From Deltaproteobacteria bacterium CG11_big_fil_rev_8_21_14_0_20_47_16 (GTDB taxonomy: Bacteria > UBA10199 > GCA-002796325 > 1-14-0-20-47-16), in NCBI GenBank assembly GCA_002796325.1, contig PCXA01000013.1:1-64000 (forward strand): 64,000 bases of DNA, written 5' to 3'. The position numbers and the translations under genes were made by a program. Below are positions 27,609 through 36,253 of this stretch, in pieces. Within the stretch, counting starts at the first letter, position 1. The number at the start of each line of letters is the position of its first letter. The notes beneath the pieces are model-generated. The model saw nothing but the letters and a program-made list of their open reading frames with translations, searched no databases and had not been told where the DNA came from.

Positions 27609-28412
27609 TTATTCAAGGTGTACATGACGAATCTGTGGCAAGGGACTATCCAAAAAGCGATGGGCTATTTCTGCAAATGGGGCAGGCATGTCCGTTACAC
27701 CACACTGCCACTGGGGCTTGTGAGCAGGTGATGCCAATAAATTTTGTGACACCAACGTTTCTGCAACCACTTCAGCAGCCGCCTCACCCGAATCAATGAG
27801 CGTCACAGAGGAGCCTAAGCAATCCTGAATTACCGGAGCCAATAATGGATAGTGCGTGCATCCCAAAATCACCGTATCCACGTTACTCTTTTGCAGGGGC
27901 TCCAGATACCGACGCACGACTGATTCTGCGATCGGCCCACTTAACCACCCCTCTTCTACCAAGGAAACCAACAGCGGGCAGGCCTGTGATGCCACAACCG
28001 CTTTGGCTGCCAAACCCTGAATAGCATTATCATATGCGGCACTTGCAATTGTCCGCGCCGTTCCAATAACACCAATGCGCTGTGTATGACTTGATCGAAC
28101 TGCTGCACGCGCACCAGGGCCAATCATACCAATGACAGGCACTTTGAGCGATTGCTGAAGCGCAGGTAATGCCACCGCAGACGAGGTATTGCAGGCAACT
28201 ACCACAATTTTTGCACCATGATTCACCAACCACTGTGCAATCTGTAATGAATACCCTGTAACTGTTTCTGCAGTCTTATTTCCGTATGGTACGCGAGCGG
28301 TGTCACCGACATACAAGATTGATTCCTGCGGTAATAACCGACGAATTGTACGAAAGACGGTGAGACCGCCAATTCCAGAATCAAAAATACCAATGGGTGC
28401 ATCAGTTGTCAT
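27609..28412 (-). CDS. murI: Glutamate racemase
   Basis: A 267-residue cofactor-independent racemase making D-glutamate for peptidoglycan. The N-terminal Cys-containing VVACNTSSAVALPALQ and the second Cys in VILGCTHYPLL are the catalytic pair, and IGIFDSGIGGLTV and GDTARVPYG are typical. It is co-transcribed with the CtpA-like protease, linking cell-wall synthesis and turnover. Confidence 0.96.
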   Translation of the reverse strand: MTTDAPIGIFDSGIGGLTVFRTIRRLLPQESILYVGDTARVPYGNKTAETVTGYSLQIAQWLVNHGAKIVVVACNTSSAVALPALQQSLKVPVIGMIGPGARAAVRSSHTQRIGVIGTARTIASAAYDNAIQGLAAKAVVASQACPLLVSLVEEGWLSGPIAESVVRRYLEPLQKSNVDTVILGCTHYPLLAPVIQDCLGSSVTLIDSGEAAAEVVAETLVSQNLLASPAHKPQWQCGVTDMPAPFAEIAHRFLDSPLPQIRHVHLE

Positions 28413-28463
28413 GGTGCCCCCCCTATACCAAACGCTGAACGGGTTAAATAGTTCAATTTTTCC

Positions 28464-28492
28464 GTGACAGAGCTACTCTAAACGACTAAATA
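28464..28492 (+). promoter_or_regulatory. Possible promoter of the tol operon
   Basis: GTGACA (28464-28469; five of six with TTGACA) and TAAATA (28487-28492) are 17 bp apart in the gap between the divergent murI and tolQ genes. The -10 match is weak. Confidence 0.35.
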
Positions 28493-28531
28493 ATCTTCGA
28501 AATTTGCAAAATTCCACAGAAAGGGATCCTT

Positions 28532-29260
28532 ATGTTGGGTGTACTTCTTCAAGCCACTACCGCCGCTACTGATGCTGCAACAGCTGTTGCAGATACCACT
28601 TCTTCTGGAGATGAAGGCGGCCATATTTTAAGTCTTATCTGGCATGCCGATATTGTCGTGCAACTGACATTATTTATTCTCTTTGCATTCTCGGTTGTCT
28701 GCTGGGCAATCATTATCATGAAACATCGCCAACTTAAAACCGCCAAACAGCGTATGAACCAATTCCTCACCACGTTTTGGCAAGCCAAAACATTGGAAAG
28801 CCTCATGACACGAGGGTCATTTCCCAAGAGTCCCATGCTGAATATTTTTAAAACAGGTATTGCATCACTGCGCGAACAAAATGGCGCTAAAAACAACGTT
28901 GAATTTATTCAACGCGACATTGACCGCACCGCTTCAGATGAAGTGGAACAATTGGAATATTCCATTCCATTTTTAGCAACCACTGCCAGCGCCGCACCAT
29001 TCATTGGACTATTTGGTACCGTTTGGGGAATTCTGACGGCATTCTTTAAAATTGGTCAGGCTGGCTCATCAAGCTTAGCAATTGTAGGACCCCATATCGC
29101 AGAGGCCTTGATCGCAACTGCCGTTGGTTTGGCGGCAGCTATCCCAGCCGTTATTTTTTACAACTTGTACGTTAATAAGATTCGCCTCTTGTCCCGTGAA
29201 ATCCACCAATTTTCAACCGATTTGGATCAACGTATCCAAAAGGAATATTTCGCGAGGTAA
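28532..29260 (+). CDS. tolQ: TolQ/ExbB-like proton channel subunit
   Basis: A 242-residue inner-membrane protein with the MotA/TolQ/ExbB channel domain. One membrane segment lies near residues 45-65. FLATTASAAPFIGLFGTVWGI and LIATAVGLAAAIPAVIFYN form the other two. With TolR it converts proton flow into work on TolA to keep the outer membrane attached during division. It has a polar Ala/Thr N-terminus before the first helix. It is first of tolQ-tolR-tolA-tolB. Confidence 0.95.
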   Translation: MLGVLLQATTAATDAATAVADTTSSGDEGGHILSLIWHADIVVQLTLFILFAFSVVCWAIIIMKHRQLKTAKQRMNQFLTTFWQAKTLESLMTRGSFPKSPMLNIFKTGIASLREQNGAKNNVEFIQRDIDRTASDEVEQLEYSIPFLATTASAAPFIGLFGTVWGILTAFFKIGQAGSSSLAIVGPHIAEALIATAVGLAAAIPAVIFYNLYVNKIRLLSREIHQFSTDLDQRIQKEYFAR

Positions 29261-29263
29261 GTT

Positions 29264-29692
29264 ATGGCATTTTCAACGGACCATCCACGTAATGCGGCAC
29301 TTGCTGAGATTAACATCACACCATTCTGTGACGTGCTCTTGGTGCTACTGATTATTTTCATGGTGACAGCACCATTGTTGCAACAAGGCCTGGATGTAAA
29401 TCTTCCACAGACCAAGTCCCCCGAAATTCACCAAAAGAAGGATGATTTCATTCTGACCATTCGTAAAGATGGCAACATCTATCTTGGTGATAGTTCAGCA
29501 GCGGTGGGTGTTGATAATTTAGAAACCAAACTACAGGACATCTATACCAGTCGTGACGACAAGGATATGTTCATTCGTGCCGACAAAGACATTCTCTATG
29601 GGGAAGTGGCGCGCGTCATGGCCATTGCAAAGGCCGCTGGTGTGCAGCGTATTGGTATGATGACACAACCTGAAAAAGCGCGCGTCCAGTAA
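29264..29692 (+). CDS. tolR: TolR/ExbD-like protein
   Basis: A 142-residue single-pass inner-membrane protein; the helix near residues 20-42 carries the proton-path Asp in NITPFCDVLLVLLIIFMV. The periplasmic domain follows, with IRKDGNIYLG and the terminal VQRIGMMTQP. It partners TolQ. It begins three bases after tolQ. Confidence 0.95.
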   Translation: MAFSTDHPRNAALAEINITPFCDVLLVLLIIFMVTAPLLQQGLDVNLPQTKSPEIHQKKDDFILTIRKDGNIYLGDSSAAVGVDNLETKLQDIYTSRDDKDMFIRADKDILYGEVARVMAIAKAAGVQRIGMMTQPEKARVQ

Positions 29693-29697
29693 ACCGA

Positions 29698-30486
29698 ATG
29701 CGAAAAGCAAAATCGTACTCTCAAGCTTTTAAAAAGGCACTGACGCAATCAATTACTGCGCATATCATTCTGCTGTTGATTGCGCTTATTGCTTTTCGCA
29801 ATCAAACAATACCAACTGAACAGGAACCCATCGACATTGTCATGGTTGAAATTACCCGTGGTAATAGCGATGAGTTGGGTGACACCCCCCCTGAAGTACA
29901 GCACCTTCCTGAAAATACAATTGAAGAACAAAAGAATCCCATGCCGGATGCTAAGGATGCCATCACAACGGCACCCACTCGCGTTGAAACTGCGACAACA
30001 CCACCTGCTGTAGACTCAAAGACCATGAAGGAACCTGAGAAGGCCGTTAAAAAGCCCCAACCCAGTGGCGTCAATGCCCAAATGGCGGCAGCGTTGGCCA
30101 AAATTAATAATCAGTTACGCCAGCATAAAATCACCCCTCAATCATCGCAAACCAATGGCGTCGAGGGATATAAGTACGGCAACACTAGCAAACCAACCAA
30201 TATTTTACATATGCCAGCATTTATTCAATATCGTGCAATGGTAAAGGCAAAGATCACACGTGAACGATTAAACATGGGCAGTGATCCCAACATTAAGCCA
30301 CCAGTAATCAATATCAACATCAGTGGAAGTGGCACAATCACATCCAAGTCCTTTGCGCGCCGCTCTGGGAACGCATCGGTTGATGCGGCCGCCATGCGCG
30401 CAGTGGATAGAGCTTCACCATTGCCAGTACCGCCGGAATCAATTAGAGCGTTTGTCGCATCACACGGTTTTTCAATTGGATTTTAG
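29698..30486 (+). CDS. tolA: TolA/TonB-like protein with C-terminal TonB domain
   Basis: A 262-residue protein with one N-terminal membrane helix (about residues 18-36). A Pro/Thr/Lys-rich periplasm-spanning region covers about 45-130. The TonB-like C-terminal domain has SGSGTITSKSFARRSGN, VDAAAMRAVDRASPLPVPP. It transmits force from TolQ-TolR to the outer membrane. It is shorter than the E. coli protein and lacks its long Ala/Lys helix. The position between tolR and tolB decides TolA over TonB. Confidence 0.88.
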   Translation: MRKAKSYSQAFKKALTQSITAHIILLLIALIAFRNQTIPTEQEPIDIVMVEITRGNSDELGDTPPEVQHLPENTIEEQKNPMPDAKDAITTAPTRVETATTPPAVDSKTMKEPEKAVKKPQPSGVNAQMAAALAKINNQLRQHKITPQSSQTNGVEGYKYGNTSKPTNILHMPAFIQYRAMVKAKITRERLNMGSDPNIKPPVININISGSGTITSKSFARRSGNASVDAAAMRAVDRASPLPVPPESIRAFVASHGFSIGF

Positions 30487-30495
30487 GAGGCAATT

Positions 30496-31854
30496 ATGAA
30501 ATGGATTAAAGGCACCATCACCTTACTACTTTGCTTAAGCTGTCTACCATTAATGGCAGAAGATACTGCAACACCGCAGGGATCGACTGACACAGGTCTT
30601 GTGGGTGGCCGTATTTTTATCCAGCTTGATCAACCGGTAGATCAGAAATTCCCCATTGCGATTCCTGATTTGGTCAAGGCAGAGGGCTTTTCTGATCATG
30701 ACAAACTTTCCAAAAAGCTTCCCGAAATTATTCGCAACGATTTGGATCTATCCAGCTATTTCAAAATTGTCTCCAAACGCTTGTATCCCCACAAGAATGA
30801 AAACATGACCACTGAGACCATCGATTTTGCCAAATGGCGTGAAATTGGTGCAAATGCACTGATTAAGGGCATTGTCTACAAAGATGGTGGACGCGTTACT
30901 GTACAACTCAAATTGTTTAATGCTCAAAATGGCGAAATGCAGTTGGGTAAAGAATATACTGCCGATCGTAAAGATATACGAACCATCGCACACCGCTTTT
31001 CCGACGATGTATTGTTTGCAGTGACTGGTCTGCGCGGCGTGTTTAACACCAAACTTGCCTACACATCACAGGTCAAACGCAAGGGCGGAAAATCCATCTA
31101 TGTAATGGATATGGATGGTTTTAATAATCAACGTGTCACCAAGGATTCATCCATGAATATTGGTGCGTCGTGGTCACCCGATGGCAAGCAGTTGGCATAT
31201 TCCTCTTACGTGAATGGTTTCCCAGATATCTATACGGTTAATTTGTCGAACGGACATGTGAGACAACTCACCGATAATCGCAGCACCAACATCACACCCG
31301 CATGGTCACCTGATGGCGATATCATCATGTATAGCTCAGCCAAAAATCGCGACTCTGATTTATTTATTATCAACCCCCGCACAGGCGCTGAACGTGTATT
31401 TTCAGCCGCCTTCGGCATTGACCTGGGGGCCCGCTTCTCACCCGATGGCAGTGAAGTTGTTTATGCATCTGAGCGCGGTGGACACCTCAACATCTTTAAA
31501 CAAAGTTTACATGGAGGCATGCCAAAGAAGCTGACTTTTCACGGCTATCAAAACGACTCTCCTGATTGGTCGCCCGATAGCACAAAGATTGTATTCCATG
31601 GTCGTTCTGGTGGTACCTATGACATCTTCACAATGAATTCAGATGGTACGAACGTGCAACGTCTCACGGTCGGTAACGGCAGCAATGAACATCCACGTTG
31701 GTCACCTGATAGTCGATACATTGTGTTTAGTTCCACACGCGATGGCACATCGGCGATCTACATCATGCGCTTTGATGGTGCCAATCCCGTACGCATCTCC
31801 AAAGGCAATGGTGAATTGCCGTCATGGGGACCGTGGGATAAACGCGAAGATTAA
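30496..31854 (+). CDS. tolB: Periplasmic translocation protein TolB
   Basis: A 452-residue secreted protein (signal peptide ending LPLMAE): an N-terminal domain to about residue 180, then a six-bladed beta-propeller with repeated SPDG motifs (WSPDGKQLAYSS, WSPDGDIIMYSS, FSPDGSEVVYAS, WSPDSTKIVFHG, WSPDSRYIVFSS). It links Pal and the Tol inner complex. Normally pal follows; here the next 547 bp are the nested-repeat element and no pal is present beside it. Confidence 0.96.
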   Translation: MKWIKGTITLLLCLSCLPLMAEDTATPQGSTDTGLVGGRIFIQLDQPVDQKFPIAIPDLVKAEGFSDHDKLSKKLPEIIRNDLDLSSYFKIVSKRLYPHKNENMTTETIDFAKWREIGANALIKGIVYKDGGRVTVQLKLFNAQNGEMQLGKEYTADRKDIRTIAHRFSDDVLFAVTGLRGVFNTKLAYTSQVKRKGGKSIYVMDMDGFNNQRVTKDSSMNIGASWSPDGKQLAYSSYVNGFPDIYTVNLSNGHVRQLTDNRSTNITPAWSPDGDIIMYSSAKNRDSDLFIINPRTGAERVFSAAFGIDLGARFSPDGSEVVYASERGGHLNIFKQSLHGGMPKKLTFHGYQNDSPDWSPDSTKIVFHGRSGGTYDIFTMNSDGTNVQRLTVGNGSNEHPRWSPDSRYIVFSSTRDGTSAIYIMRFDGANPVRISKGNGELPSWGPWDKRED

Positions 31855-31872
31855 TTGACCACCCCACAACAT

Positions 31873-32419
31873 AATGTCGCTTATACGGCGATATTCTAAG
31901 GGAACGGCATGCTGCTACCCTCGTCAACAAGGCTCAATAGGCGTATGGCGCAGGAGCTCCGTCATGACTTGACAAAAAGGCCTTGGCTACAAAACGGCGG
32001 TAGCGATCCTTCCTTTGTCGGCTGCTACCGCCGGTAGCCAATGGCCTTTTTGCCTTCGTCATACGACTACGCTCCTAAGCGCGCCTTGGGGGAACGCCTA
32101 CCGAACCTTGTTGCCTCGCGCAGCATGCCGTTCCAACTTTTCACACTGTGGCCGCCGTATGAGTGAAGGATACCTATGCGAACTTGACGATGGCGTCTCG
32201 CGGAGGAGGGACTCTCGGAACCGTGCGCATCTATGGATATTTGCAGCGCACGGCGAGAGTGAGACGCGGTTTTTCGCCGTAACGAAAAACCGACGTCGTG
32301 CCCGACGAGCGAGGCGGCGAGGCAAATTCGCGTATGACCTGAATAAATCCACCGGCGCCCGAAGGGACCACATCGGCGAAGTCAGGCGGCTAATGAGAAA
32401 AATTCGTATAAGCGACATT
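31873..32419. ncRNA. 547-bp element of nested inverted repeats (structured RNA or fold-back element)
   Basis: Perfect 15-bp inverted ends (31873-31887 and 32405-32419) enclose two arms. Arm A (31901-32134) is nearly one long hairpin with successive exact helices of 15, 8, 7, 5, 6, 10, 8 and 10 bp. It is closed by GGAACGGCATGCTGC and capped by a 19-nt loop near 32005-32023. Arm B (32151-32390) is closed by GCCGCC/GGCGGC. It holds a 7+7+8-bp hairpin (32193-32267), a 9-bp hairpin GGTTTTTCG/CGAAAAACC (32268-32291) and a smaller CGTCG/CGACG hairpin. Open frames inside are by-products of the symmetry. No terminator fixes the strand and no target-site duplication is evident. A structured RNA is my preferred reading; a fold-back or MITE-like element is the alternative. 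Confidence 0.7.
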
Positions 32420-32442
32420 CTGGTATTGGCGATATGACCCAG

Positions 32443-32865
32443 TTATTTAACTGTGATCGTAATCTTTTCGGATTGAACAGATGGACTGAAAGTCATGTGA
32501 CCTTGATCACCCATGACCAATTGCAAGGTATGTTCACCTGGTGACAAATCGATCGTCGCTTGGGTTTGACCACCACCGTAGTGAATGTGATTTTTATCTG
32601 CTGGGATAATCGTGCCAACCTTAGGCGACTTCTTAACATCAATCAATAAATGAAAATGACCGGTATTATCATGAACCACACCGGCAGGTGCAACTCCCAT
32701 ACCACTCAAACCAAAGAGCACTGTTACAGGGTTGGTAACAGTCTCGCCATTTTTGGGGCTAATAATATACGCCTTGGCGCCTACAGGTGCTTTTTGAACG
32801 GCAAACGTCAGTGGTGATACAGCAACGGCACAACAGATAACAAATGCAGCAGCTATCTTCTTCAT
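32443..32865 (-). CDS. DUF4399 family periplasmic protein
   Basis: A 140-residue exported protein (signal peptide to about residue 22). The His-rich family signature is visible in NTGHFHLLIDV, the IPADKNHIHYGGGQTQ segment and LSPGEHTLQLVMGDQGH, matching DUF4399. The His pattern suggests metal binding, but the role is unknown. The ATG at 32865 has AAGGGGG upstream; the longer frame is less likely. It is last in the minus-strand run that begins near 40.3 kb. Confidence 0.85.
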   Translation of the reverse strand: MKKIAAAFVICCAVAVSPLTFAVQKAPVGAKAYIISPKNGETVTNPVTVLFGLSGMGVAPAGVVHDNTGHFHLLIDVKKSPKVGTIIPADKNHIHYGGGQTQATIDLSPGEHTLQLVMGDQGHMTFSPSVQSEKITITVK

Positions 32866-32909
32866 AAATCCCCCTTGGTTGATAGCATCACTCATATGAA
32901 CTCAGATCA

Positions 32910-34343
32910 TTATTTGCAAGAAATCTTCGGTTGGCTTCCAAAGCTAGCAAAACAATTGGTCTGTACTCCCGGCTTTACTGTCGTGCGTGCACTCACCCAA
33001 GTGTGACTTGGTTCGTAGAACACTTTGACTTGATAGTTACCTTCATTGAGCGCCACACCTAACGGCGACTCCCTGTGGTTCACAACACCCGGAACCGTCA
33101 CGTAACCCCATGGGCGCACCTTTACTGACAACTTCCCCTTCTCCTTAGTCGCCACAGGCACGGCCTTTGGGGTCTTGGCTTCCAGCATTGTAGGTTCTGG
33201 AAGCTTTTGGGATATCTCTGGTAACGGTGGTAAAACTGCTGCTACCGCTGCATGTTGAGCTACCGAGGCACGTGGTGAATGCATGCCGCTCATGAGTGCC
33301 AATACCATACCTGCTGAGAGTGTCGGCCACACATATCGTTTTTTAATGGTAACCCGCATTGAATCGACAGAGGTTTCTTCCGACATCTTCTGGTGATGGT
33401 GCTCACAAGGTACGGTCTGTTGTTGAGGAAATAACTCTCTTAGGTACGGTGCCAATTCCATTCCAAAAATTTGGCATCCTTGCTTCTGACTGTAATGTGT
33501 AATCGCCAGCAACATCTCTTCAGCAGTCTGATAGCGTTCGTCTGGATTTTTCTTAAGTGCCTTTCGAAGGATCGACCGTATTTCTGGTACCACCTCTCGT
33601 TCCCACCCCTTGGGTAACGCCACATCTTGAACCCGTCTTAACACATCCAAATCACTATCCCCTTCAAACAGTCGCGTACCTGTCAGAAGTTCAAACATCA
33701 CTACACCGACCGCAAACAAATCTGATCGGGAGTCAATTGACTCACCGCGTGCCTGTTCAGGCGACATATAAGCAAATTTACCCTTGAGCTGACCTGTTTG
33801 CGTTTCATCAGAACGATGACGACCCTTGGCAATCCCAAAGTCGACCACCTTGACCTCGCCATGCCAAGCAAGCAAAATATTTTGTGGGGAAATATCTCGG
33901 TGTACAATCCCCAATGAAAACCCATCATCGCTTGTACGACTATGGGCAAATGCAAGCGCGTTCAGAACTTCGGAGACGATCCAATAAACAAATTTAGGAG
34001 GAATCCGATCCTTATTTTGGATGGAGGCAGACAAAATCTGCCTAAGATCGACACCATCCACATATTCCATTGAAATACAAAATGCGCCATCATCATCAAA
34101 CAGGTCAAATACTTGCACAATATTGCGATGCTGAAGTTGAACTAGAAGCTTGGCTTCGTCTTGAATCATCTTCACAAATTGAGAATCTTGAAGCCACTGG
34201 GGTAGAATTTTCTTCACTGCAAGCACGCGCACAAAATTGGCATCGCCACGATATTCCGCCAAATAAATTTCTGCCATACCACCCTGAGCGATTCGTTTAA
34301 TCATGCGATATCGCCCTTGGCTCTGAGGAATTAATGTAGTCAT
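32910..34343 (-). CDS. Hanks-type Ser/Thr protein kinase
   Basis: A 477-residue kinase. The catalytic domain covers about residues 10-280: GGMAEIYLAE P-loop, Lys in LAVKKIL, catalytic HRDISPQN, DFGIAKG and MSPEQARG. A membrane segment follows near 335-355 and then a periplasmic Pro/Ala-rich tail ending in a PEGA-like beta region (KVRPWGYVTVPGVV). The HRDISPQN form and layout are common in myxobacteria-like kinases. It lies in an envelope-protein gene run, so it probably senses or controls that compartment; targets are unknown. Confidence 0.92.
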   Translation of the reverse strand: MTTLIPQSQGRYRMIKRIAQGGMAEIYLAEYRGDANFVRVLAVKKILPQWLQDSQFVKMIQDEAKLLVQLQHRNIVQVFDLFDDDGAFCISMEYVDGVDLRQILSASIQNKDRIPPKFVYWIVSEVLNALAFAHSRTSDDGFSLGIVHRDISPQNILLAWHGEVKVVDFGIAKGRHRSDETQTGQLKGKFAYMSPEQARGESIDSRSDLFAVGVVMFELLTGTRLFEGDSDLDVLRRVQDVALPKGWEREVVPEIRSILRKALKKNPDERYQTAEEMLLAITHYSQKQGCQIFGMELAPYLRELFPQQQTVPCEHHHQKMSEETSVDSMRVTIKKRYVWPTLSAGMVLALMSGMHSPRASVAQHAAVAAVLPPLPEISQKLPEPTMLEAKTPKAVPVATKEKGKLSVKVRPWGYVTVPGVVNHRESPLGVALNEGNYQVKVFYEPSHTWVSARTTVKPGVQTNCFASFGSQPKISCK

Positions 34344-34346
34344 GAT

Positions 34347-35744
34347 TTATCGGATAAGACTGCAACCTGCTGTTGGTGTTGCTGAAGGTGCTGGCGCCGA
34401 AGATGAGGATGAGGAATCAACTAATGAGCTATTACCCACTGCTAAAAACTCACTATAATTTACAGGATCTAGATGACATTCCGATTGGCTTGCTCTCATG
34501 AAAATCGACATATCGATTCCCGTTTGATGCTCTTCAACTGCGGGTGTTAATTTAAAATTAAGTTCGCGCACTTCTGATCCGGCAATACGAATGGGACTTG
34601 GTATAATTTGCGGCTCGCCAGGCAGGTCTTGTCCAAGCCCCTTGGGGAACATATTGCTGCGGCCACCGCCAGCTTCTACAATTTCATTAACTTCAACCGT
34701 ATAGTCACCCTCTGAGAGTCCTCGGATTTTATAATTACCAAATTGATCTTTACTACTACACTTTTCGGACAACACATTTGGATTATTAAATGAGTCAATC
34801 ATGGGGGTGCACTCACGACCGGAAACCGTGGATATAGCCTGACATAAGGGATCATCACTACGGCGCGCAACAACATTGGCACCCAGAGTTGGTTCATTGT
34901 CTGTACCAACAATTGTTCCTGATGCAACGCCTTGCGGCGCTTGATCTGATGTTGGATATAAGGTTTGCAGGATAGATGTATCATCTGGCTTCAACACTGT
35001 AGATGCAATTGAGTTGGGTAAAATCAATGGATACATAACAGGGATATATTTGGAATCTTCAGATGGACGTTTACCTTCCAATACATCTTCATAGATATCA
35101 CTGTTCACCATCGAATGATGAAGCCCCAAATAATGACCCAACTCATGCAATACCACGCCGGCATATACGTTGACGGGTAAATCAATGGGATCAGGCAGGC
35201 CATCTATAAAGCGGCCATTCAAAATCAGAAATGCTTGTGTTGCCCCTTCTGGATTACCAAGCGTTCCCTTAAAGCAACGAAATGCTGCCTTACCGACAAT
35301 ACGTCGAGAGGATCCTTCGCCTGACATGGCATCAATAATAGATCCATCGTTGTCAAAAATAATAGGGCTCTGTCCCTTAATCATGGATGCAATTTTAGGA
35401 GGGATATTACTGGCACACACACTACCGTTCACAAAGTCTTTCATGTTGTTGCTATCGACATCTATACCCAGAGACCCCTGATTAACAAAGTGTATGGCGC
35501 CACCACCTTCGTTTTCCCAAACTGCCATCATAGCTTCCACTAAATCTTGTGCCTGTTGGGCATTTAATTGCCCCAGTGTACCATCATCAAGGTTGTATGG
35601 AATTGCTTGTGGGTTCATCCAACGCACTGGGGCGGCTGTAACGGGGTTAATACTTTCAAAAACACCCGCCTGAGACGTGGTGGCAATGCCTGCTAAGAGC
35701 AGAGTGCAGAGGATAAACTTGTACCTTGCGCGCAGAAATGCCAC
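34347..35744 (-). CDS. Secreted metzincin-like metalloprotease ending in GCSLIR
   Basis: A 465-residue exported protein with the zinc motif HELGHYLGLHH (HExxHxxGxxH), a matrixin-like zinc protease. The Met-turn candidate is IPVMYP about 30 residues later. A C-terminal beta region (carboxypeptidase-regulatory-like, GNYKIRGLSEGDYTVEV) and a Ser/Pro linker precede the final GCSLIR. The GTG at 35744 is chosen because AAGGAG lies eight bases before it and a signal peptide then begins properly. It starts about 100 bases from the OmpA gene end. Confidence 0.85.
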   Translation of the reverse strand: MAFLRARYKFILCTLLLAGIATTSQAGVFESINPVTAAPVRWMNPQAIPYNLDDGTLGQLNAQQAQDLVEAMMAVWENEGGGAIHFVNQGSLGIDVDSNNMKDFVNGSVCASNIPPKIASMIKGQSPIIFDNDGSIIDAMSGEGSSRRIVGKAAFRCFKGTLGNPEGATQAFLILNGRFIDGLPDPIDLPVNVYAGVVLHELGHYLGLHHSMVNSDIYEDVLEGKRPSEDSKYIPVMYPLILPNSIASTVLKPDDTSILQTLYPTSDQAPQGVASGTIVGTDNEPTLGANVVARRSDDPLCQAISTVSGRECTPMIDSFNNPNVLSEKCSSKDQFGNYKIRGLSEGDYTVEVNEIVEAGGGRSNMFPKGLGQDLPGEPQIIPSPIRIAGSEVRELNFKLTPAVEEHQTGIDMSIFMRASQSECHLDPVNYSEFLAVGNSSLVDSSSSSSAPAPSATPTAGCSLIR

Positions 35745-35845
35745 GTCGCTTTCTCCTTGAAAAACAATGATCTGTATAATGTGTCCTTCATAAGGATTAT
35801 CGGCACAAATAAGCAAAAGTTGCGTCAGATTGCACATTTTTTTCC

Positions 35846-36253
35846 TCATCGTAAAATGAATTCCACACGCCTGTTTTTCTGCAGAGAATTACGGCTTACA
35901 CCGGAATCCACAGGCCGGTTCTCCCCAAAACTAACCACCATAATGACGCGCTCTGGCAAAATGCCCTTCGTAATCATATAGGACTTGATCTCACGGGCCC
36001 TCCTGTCCCCCAGCTCCATGTTATATTCAGATTTCCCGGTTTTATCACAGTGACCCTCCAGAATAACGACCGCCTGGGGATGAGATTTTAACCAGGCCAC
36101 ATCTTCATCCAGGTGATCTAGCTCCTGCGCCAACACTTGGGTGCTATCGCTTTCAAAGTGGATGGCTGGATATGTAATGTTAGCTAACGCGGCCATACTC
36201 GCCATCGGTGCCAGTAAAATCGCTGCAGTAATGAATGAGAGGCGTTTCATCAT
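35846..36253 (-). CDS. OmpA/Pal-like peptidoglycan-binding protein
   Basis: A 135-residue exported protein made almost only of an OmpA C-terminal domain: the FESDSTQVL start, ILEGHCDKTGKSEYNMELGDRRAREIKSYM (cut here for length; the GHxDxxGxxxYNxxLxxRRA pattern is complete) and the final NRRVEF. It is Pal-sized but has Ala where a lipobox Cys would be, so it should be soluble in the periplasm. The start overlaps the upstream stop (ATGA). Confidence 0.85.
   Translation of the reverse strand: MMKRLSFITAAILLAPMASMAALANITYPAIHFESDSTQVLAQELDHLDEDVAWLKSHPQAVVILEGHCDKTGKSEYNMELGDRRAREIKSYMITKGILPERVIMVVSFGENRPVDSGVSRNSLQKNRRVEFILR

Noticed and set aside
31873-32419. Simple MITE with target-site duplication
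   Set aside because: Bases outside the 15-bp ends do not form a convincing direct repeat, and most of the internal pairing is separate from the end repeat. Kept only as an alternative.
32015-32437. 140-residue plus-strand and 106-residue minus-strand open frames in the nested-repeat element
   Set aside because: They arise from the symmetry of the inverted repeats, are rich in Arg and Cys with no domain pattern, and have no ribosome site.
34347-35744. MYXO-CTERM sorting signal on the metzincin
   Set aside because: The C-terminus has a Cys but no following hydrophobic helix and basic end, so it does not fit that model.
35846-36253. Calling this gene pal
   Set aside because: There is no lipobox Cys and it is not next to tolB, so OmpA/Pal-like is as far as the evidence goes.
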